Assembly: GCA_022575985.1 (NCBI GenBank)
Contig: JAKSXM010000238.1
Coordinates: forward strand, 11,178,001-11,242,000
Origin: Anagrus nilaparvatae
Taxonomy: Eukaryota > Arthropoda > Insecta > Hymenoptera > Mymaridae
DNA length: 64,000 nucleotides
Reading direction: 5' to 3'
Shown: positions 60,296-64,000 of the stretch, piece by piece
Layout: every line of letters begins with the position of its first letter
Position numbering within the stretch: position 1 is the first letter of the stretch
Translations under genes and position numbers: made by a program
Notes under the pieces: model-generated
Databases searched by the model: none
What the model saw: only the letters and a program-made list of their open reading frames with translations
What the model was told of the DNA's origin: nothing

Positions 60296-61544
60296 CTATT
60301 TATTTAACTGAGGTGACTTGGATACCAAAAAATCATTTATAATGAATGAACCAATATCAATTAATACTTGTAAATTTTTTATATTGGAATTGGAAGCGAT
60401 GAATTTCTCAAAACTTTTGTAGCTACTTCGATCCAAATGACTATCATAATATCTAAATTTATTTAATTTAGTACACCCATGCAAGTATTTGTTCAAATTA
60501 TTACAATCAAAGTTCCTGCATTTCCAAAACTCAATTTCTTGAAGGCAATCTTTATTTAAATAAACAAAACATTCACCTACAATGTTTGTCCTAAAAAAAT
60601 GTAAAACTTTCAAATTTTGGTTATTTTTTAACAATATACCAAGGTTTGAATCTTCATCTGATTTTAAATTATTCAAATCATTATTACCAATATAAAATTC
60701 TTCCAATTTAGAACAATGATGTAAGCCCATAAGCACTCTGATAATCCAATGAATACTATTTACAGATGCCTTGAAAACTTTTAAATTATTCATATTTTTA
60801 AGAGCATTCAAAAAATTCTGTAAATAGCCACCAAAATTTACACCACGTAAATTAAGTGTTTCTATAAGCGATAAATTTAAAAAACATGATCCATTTATTT
60901 TTGGTACAAAACTAACTGTCAATGAACGAAAGTTTTTATTATTTGAAAATAAATAAGACAGTGCGTTATTATAGGCAAGAATTTTATCGTTATATTCAGA
61001 ATTAAAAGCTCTAAAATTTAATTCAACGATATTTTTACAATTTTTACCTAACGCAGTAAAAGCTTCTTTATTAAATATGGTATAACCCGTAGCTGTAATT
61101 GATTTTAAGTTTGGGCAAAAAGGTGAAATCACTTCTAAAATATTTATTTTATGAATATTATCTTCATCAACAACAACACTTTCAACATACTTTCCACATC
61201 TTTCCACCACTTGCAATAGTTCATTATTTTGAATAATTTTGATGTCTGGTAAAAATTTAGTTTTTAATCCCCAAGTTGACGCTTTAACTTCCAAATGCTT
61301 GATGCCACTCCATGAAGATTTAGATAACTCATTCCAATGTTTACTAACCCTTTCAATTTTTATGCGATCAGCAATTGATAAATTTTGGAAAATATAGAGT
61401 AAACAATCATTAGTAAGCATTTCGATTGATATTATATTTTCATTATCAGCCACTAAAAATATTATTTATTTATATTAATTTTCTTTATGTTGGTAAATAA
61501 TTATGCAAAATTATTCTAACTTCTATTTTAATTTTTTACTTACT
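60296..61544 (-). pseudogene. 5' part of a split F-box/LRR gene (F-box intact)
   Basis: Minus strand. The coding exon runs 61452-60296 (about 385 residues) and is preceded by an intron (61543-61453, GTAAGT...TTTTTAG) and an exon ending at 61544. Joining A|TG makes an ATG across the splice junction (M-ADNENIISIE); upstream in that frame there is a stop and no other ATG. Alternatively translation starts at the ATG before LTNDCLLYIF. F-box: 'MLTNDCLLYIFQNLS', 'RIKIERVSKHWNELSKSSW'. Leucine-rich repeats follow ('CKNIVELNFRAF', 'CSKLEEFYIGNNDL', 'NQNLKVLHFFRTN', 'KDCLQEIEFWKC'). The frame stops (TAA) right at the Penelope-like element, and the missing C-terminal repeats lie at 58870-59432. The intron position matches the two + strand paralogues. 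A truncated F-box protein could still be made. Confidence 0.75.
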
Positions 61545-61689
61545 CTTCGCAATTTTAATCCAAATAATACTTTTTGATGCTTAATTTTCTTGTAAAATCC
61601 TTTTTTTTTTCTTGTAAACTCGAGTTATGTAACTGAAATATTTTTTAAATAATAATATGTATTTAATTAAATATACGTCGAACGAGTTA

Positions 61690-62640
61690 TAGTCAAGGCG
61701 CCAGCAATGTTAAATGCATCCAAAAATTTTATCAGCACTAGAATGGATGCACCTCAGTGAAACGTATGTATTTTTGGTCGCTCTAAAGGTTTCATCCATT
61801 TTCGGATGGCCAGTTTTGAGTAATAGACGCTATATAATAAAAAATTGGCGAAAAATTAGCAAGATCGGTAATATCTTGAAAACAATAGCTAATTCAGCCT
61901 ATTTTTGGTACCCCAATAAGAATTTCGAGGTCGCTGATCACGATTTTGAAGACAGATTTATAAAAACCAAAATGGCGGACTTAAAATGGCGAATTTCTAA
62001 CCTAAAAAATTGCGATTTATGCTGTTTTAAGCATATTTACGTTGACTAATAAGTTTTTTAGTGATAACGATTCTGAGGTCATATTTTTAATTTTCCAAAT
62101 AGAGGGTTAAAAATGACGGATTCCTAACCTCATAATCGACAATAAATGCTATTTTAAGCATTTAAACGTGTTGCATTTTAAGTTATTGGGGTCGGTAAAA
62201 ATATATAATATTTATTTAATAAATTGTTTGACTTAATTATTCTATATAATTTGAAGACTTATATAACGCAAATACTTTCATGTACCTTAAATTGCTAACT
62301 AAATCGTGATAACCGACCGCAAAAACTTATAATGCAACACGTTTAAATGCTTAAAATAGCATTTATTGTCGATTTTGAGGTTAGGAATCCACCATTTTTA
62401 GCCCACTATTTTGAAAATTAAAATTATGACCTCAGAATCGTTATCACTGGTCCAAAATACTTATTAGACAACGTAAATATGCTTAAATAAGCATAAATTG
62501 CGGTTTCTTAGGTTAGAAATACGCCATTTTGAGTCCGACATTTTGTTTTTTATAAATCTGTCTTTAAAATCGTGATCAGCGACCCTGAAAAACTTAATGG
62601 GATACCAAAAATAGGCTCAATTATGCTGGCGCCTTGACTA
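61690..62640. repeat. fold-back element with 9-bp flanking repeat (Mutator-like?)
   Basis: Tips TAGTCAAGGCGCCAGCA and inverse. The arms pair over most of their length, for example 'gatcacgattttgaagacag' with 'ctgtctttaaaatcgtgatc' and 'aacgattctgaggtcata' with its inverse, with a centre near 62200. AACGAGTTA flanks both sides (61681-61689 and 62643-62651, with two extra T on the right). A 9-bp duplication is typical of Mutator-like elements, but there is no transposase. It lies about 150 bp upstream of the first exon of the split F-box gene. Confidence 0.75.
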
Positions 62641-62781
62641 TTAACGAGTTAACTAAATTTTGAAATAATTTATTATAGTTGCCATTGAATTCAAAACACA
62701 GTGGTATAATTAAAAAACAAAGAATTATTTCGAAAATCTTTGAAATCAATATGTATTATGTTATATAAATTTCCCAGTTTT

Positions 62782-63044
62782 AACATGGAACATGTTCATT
62801 GGATGGGGTATTCGGAAAAGTCCGGTTCAGCAGGGGAGGGTGGTGAAATATTGTCATTTTAGAGGGGTGGAATGGACGATTTACAAATAATTTGAAGTGG
62901 GAGGTAAGGTTAGACCTTAAAATACTTTAAGTTTATGGACTCAGGATAATTTATATTTCGGGAATGATTGTAATTTTGGTTTTAGGACTTATAATAATTA
63001 GGAAGTTTACGTTAAAACTATATTATAAGTGAATATGTTCCATG
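62782..63044. repeat. AACATGGAACATGTT-family MITE
   Basis: Left AACATGGAACATGTTCATTGG and right 'aatatgttccatgatcgttgg' (two words, inverted). The body carries the family's G-rich block ('ggatggggtattcggaaaagtcc' in parts) and 'gacttataataatta' modules. Confidence 0.75.
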
Positions 63045-64000
63045 ATCGTTGGTTGTATGTGAAAACACAAACCAGATTGTTATTAGTTTTTTAAAAATAT
63101 TTTTATTCTGTAAACTGGCAACATTGTACACTACTCTGTTATTAATGTTATTATGCTTGAATTTAATGAAAGACTATTTTACAAAAATAAAGAAAATAAT
63201 TGTATTTATTATTAAAATATCTTGTTAATTATTTGAGCCTAGTAATTAATCAAAAAAATCTACGCACCTGTGTTTATAAATGTGTGATCTTCAAAGATGC
63301 ATTTTATCTTTATATATTTCTCTGCTGCACTACACGTGTTTAAAACAGTCTCTGGTTTAAAAGCTTTAAAACAGCATTGATAAGGTAGTATTTTACTTTA
63401 TCTACTTTAGATATACTCAAAAAGATACGTACAGAAGCCCAAAAAGCTCATAGGTATTAAGACCCAGTTCCTTTTTTTGGCTGATAAAAGTAACACACAT
63501 ATTTTTAGATAAACCAATGAAAATCAATGAAAATTTAGCCTAAAACACAATTTTCCATAAATACTGCTTATTATTAGCACGGAGGTGAAACCATTGCTTA
63601 TGTTAAGTTCTTTCAGCAGCGAGATTATATCTATAATGTGTCAGTGCTTCAAGAAAAAATAGTAAATTTTTAACCAAGGGAGCAAAAAAAATAATTGCCC
63701 AGATAGCACGGTAATTACCATATGAGACAAAGCCGAGAAAAGTAAATTGTTATTTGGGGCATTTTTTTGCTCCCGTCGATAAAATTGCAATTTTTCTTTC
63801 ACAGTAGACAGAAAACGAATTTTTCTTAAAAAATTTTTCTTAACTGCATGTGTCTTGCTTTTGGAGCAAAACAAAGCATCAGCGCCATAAGCTTTTTGAG
63901 CTTCTATAGTTAAGAGTTTATACTAGGATCCACGTAGTCCACATAGTTACAAAAATAAAACGCAAAATCGTCGAGCATGAAAATGCATATGGTGATTTAA
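63045..64000. other. gene-free stretch to window end
   Basis: A short imperfect inverted pair, GGGAGCAAAAAAAATAATTG and 'ggggcatttttttgctccc' (about 63680-63776), may be a small hairpin element. No coding exon was recognised. Confidence 0.4.

Noticed and set aside
61714..62049. 111-codon + strand frame
   Set aside because: It lies wholly in the left arm of a fold-back element and is mirrored in the right arm.
1..64000. CRISPR arrays, bacterial operons, rRNA and tRNA genes
   Set aside because: No regularly spaced short repeats with unique spacers, ribosome binding sites, or tRNA cloverleaf with A/B boxes were seen. The tRNA-Pro-like words at 24.05 and 24.17 kb are primer sites, not genes.

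Overview
The window reads as nuclear DNA of an insect with an extremely AT-rich genome. Genes have short introns of 50-150 bp with GT-AG borders and AATAAA tails, and most of the rest is low-complexity AT sequence plus many fold-back and MITE-type repeats. I suspect an AT-rich parasitoid wasp (aphidiine braconid type), because secreted protease-like families and LRR/F-box families are expanded there. That is inference from gene content and composition only; gall midges also carry F-box/LRR expansions.

Region 1 (1-13.5 kb) is a tandem cluster of secreted chymotrypsin-fold (S1) serine protease homologues. Four look intact on the + strand (2652-3920, 4441-5925, 8303-9572, 11389-13448). One broken copy lies at the left edge (42-458), and a decayed copy lies on the minus strand at about 6170-6840. 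The intact genes share six exons with intron phases 1-0-2-0-0. None has the catalytic His or Ser, two also lack Asp, and none has the R|IVGG activation site, so all should be inactive pseudoproteases.

Region 2 (13.5-42 kb) has almost no coding sequence. It holds several structured MITEs, a dead Ty1/copia reverse transcriptase fragment, two tRNA-Pro-type primer binding sites and a 2.8-kb hAT-type fold-back element with a perfect 8-bp target duplication. A candidate minus-strand gene start (5' UTR exon ending at 31649, coding exon 31324-31268) and a juxtaposed 3'/5' splice site at 18146/18145 suggest that much of 31-13 kb is one long intron, possibly with the protease-homologue cluster nested inside or beyond it.

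Region 3 (42.7-43.4 kb) has one two-exon gene for a small basic/acidic protein with a winged-helix-like N-terminus. Region 4 (49.6-61.6 kb) has F-box/leucine-rich-repeat genes: two intact tandem + strand copies and one minus-strand copy split by a 5'-truncated Penelope-like retroelement. That element carries a GIY-YIG endonuclease relic and a hammerhead-ribozyme-like motif at its 3' end. Repeats of the same families fill the gaps to the end of the window.

All exon models were built by eye from splice sites, reading frame and comparison between paralogues in the window. No database search was possible.
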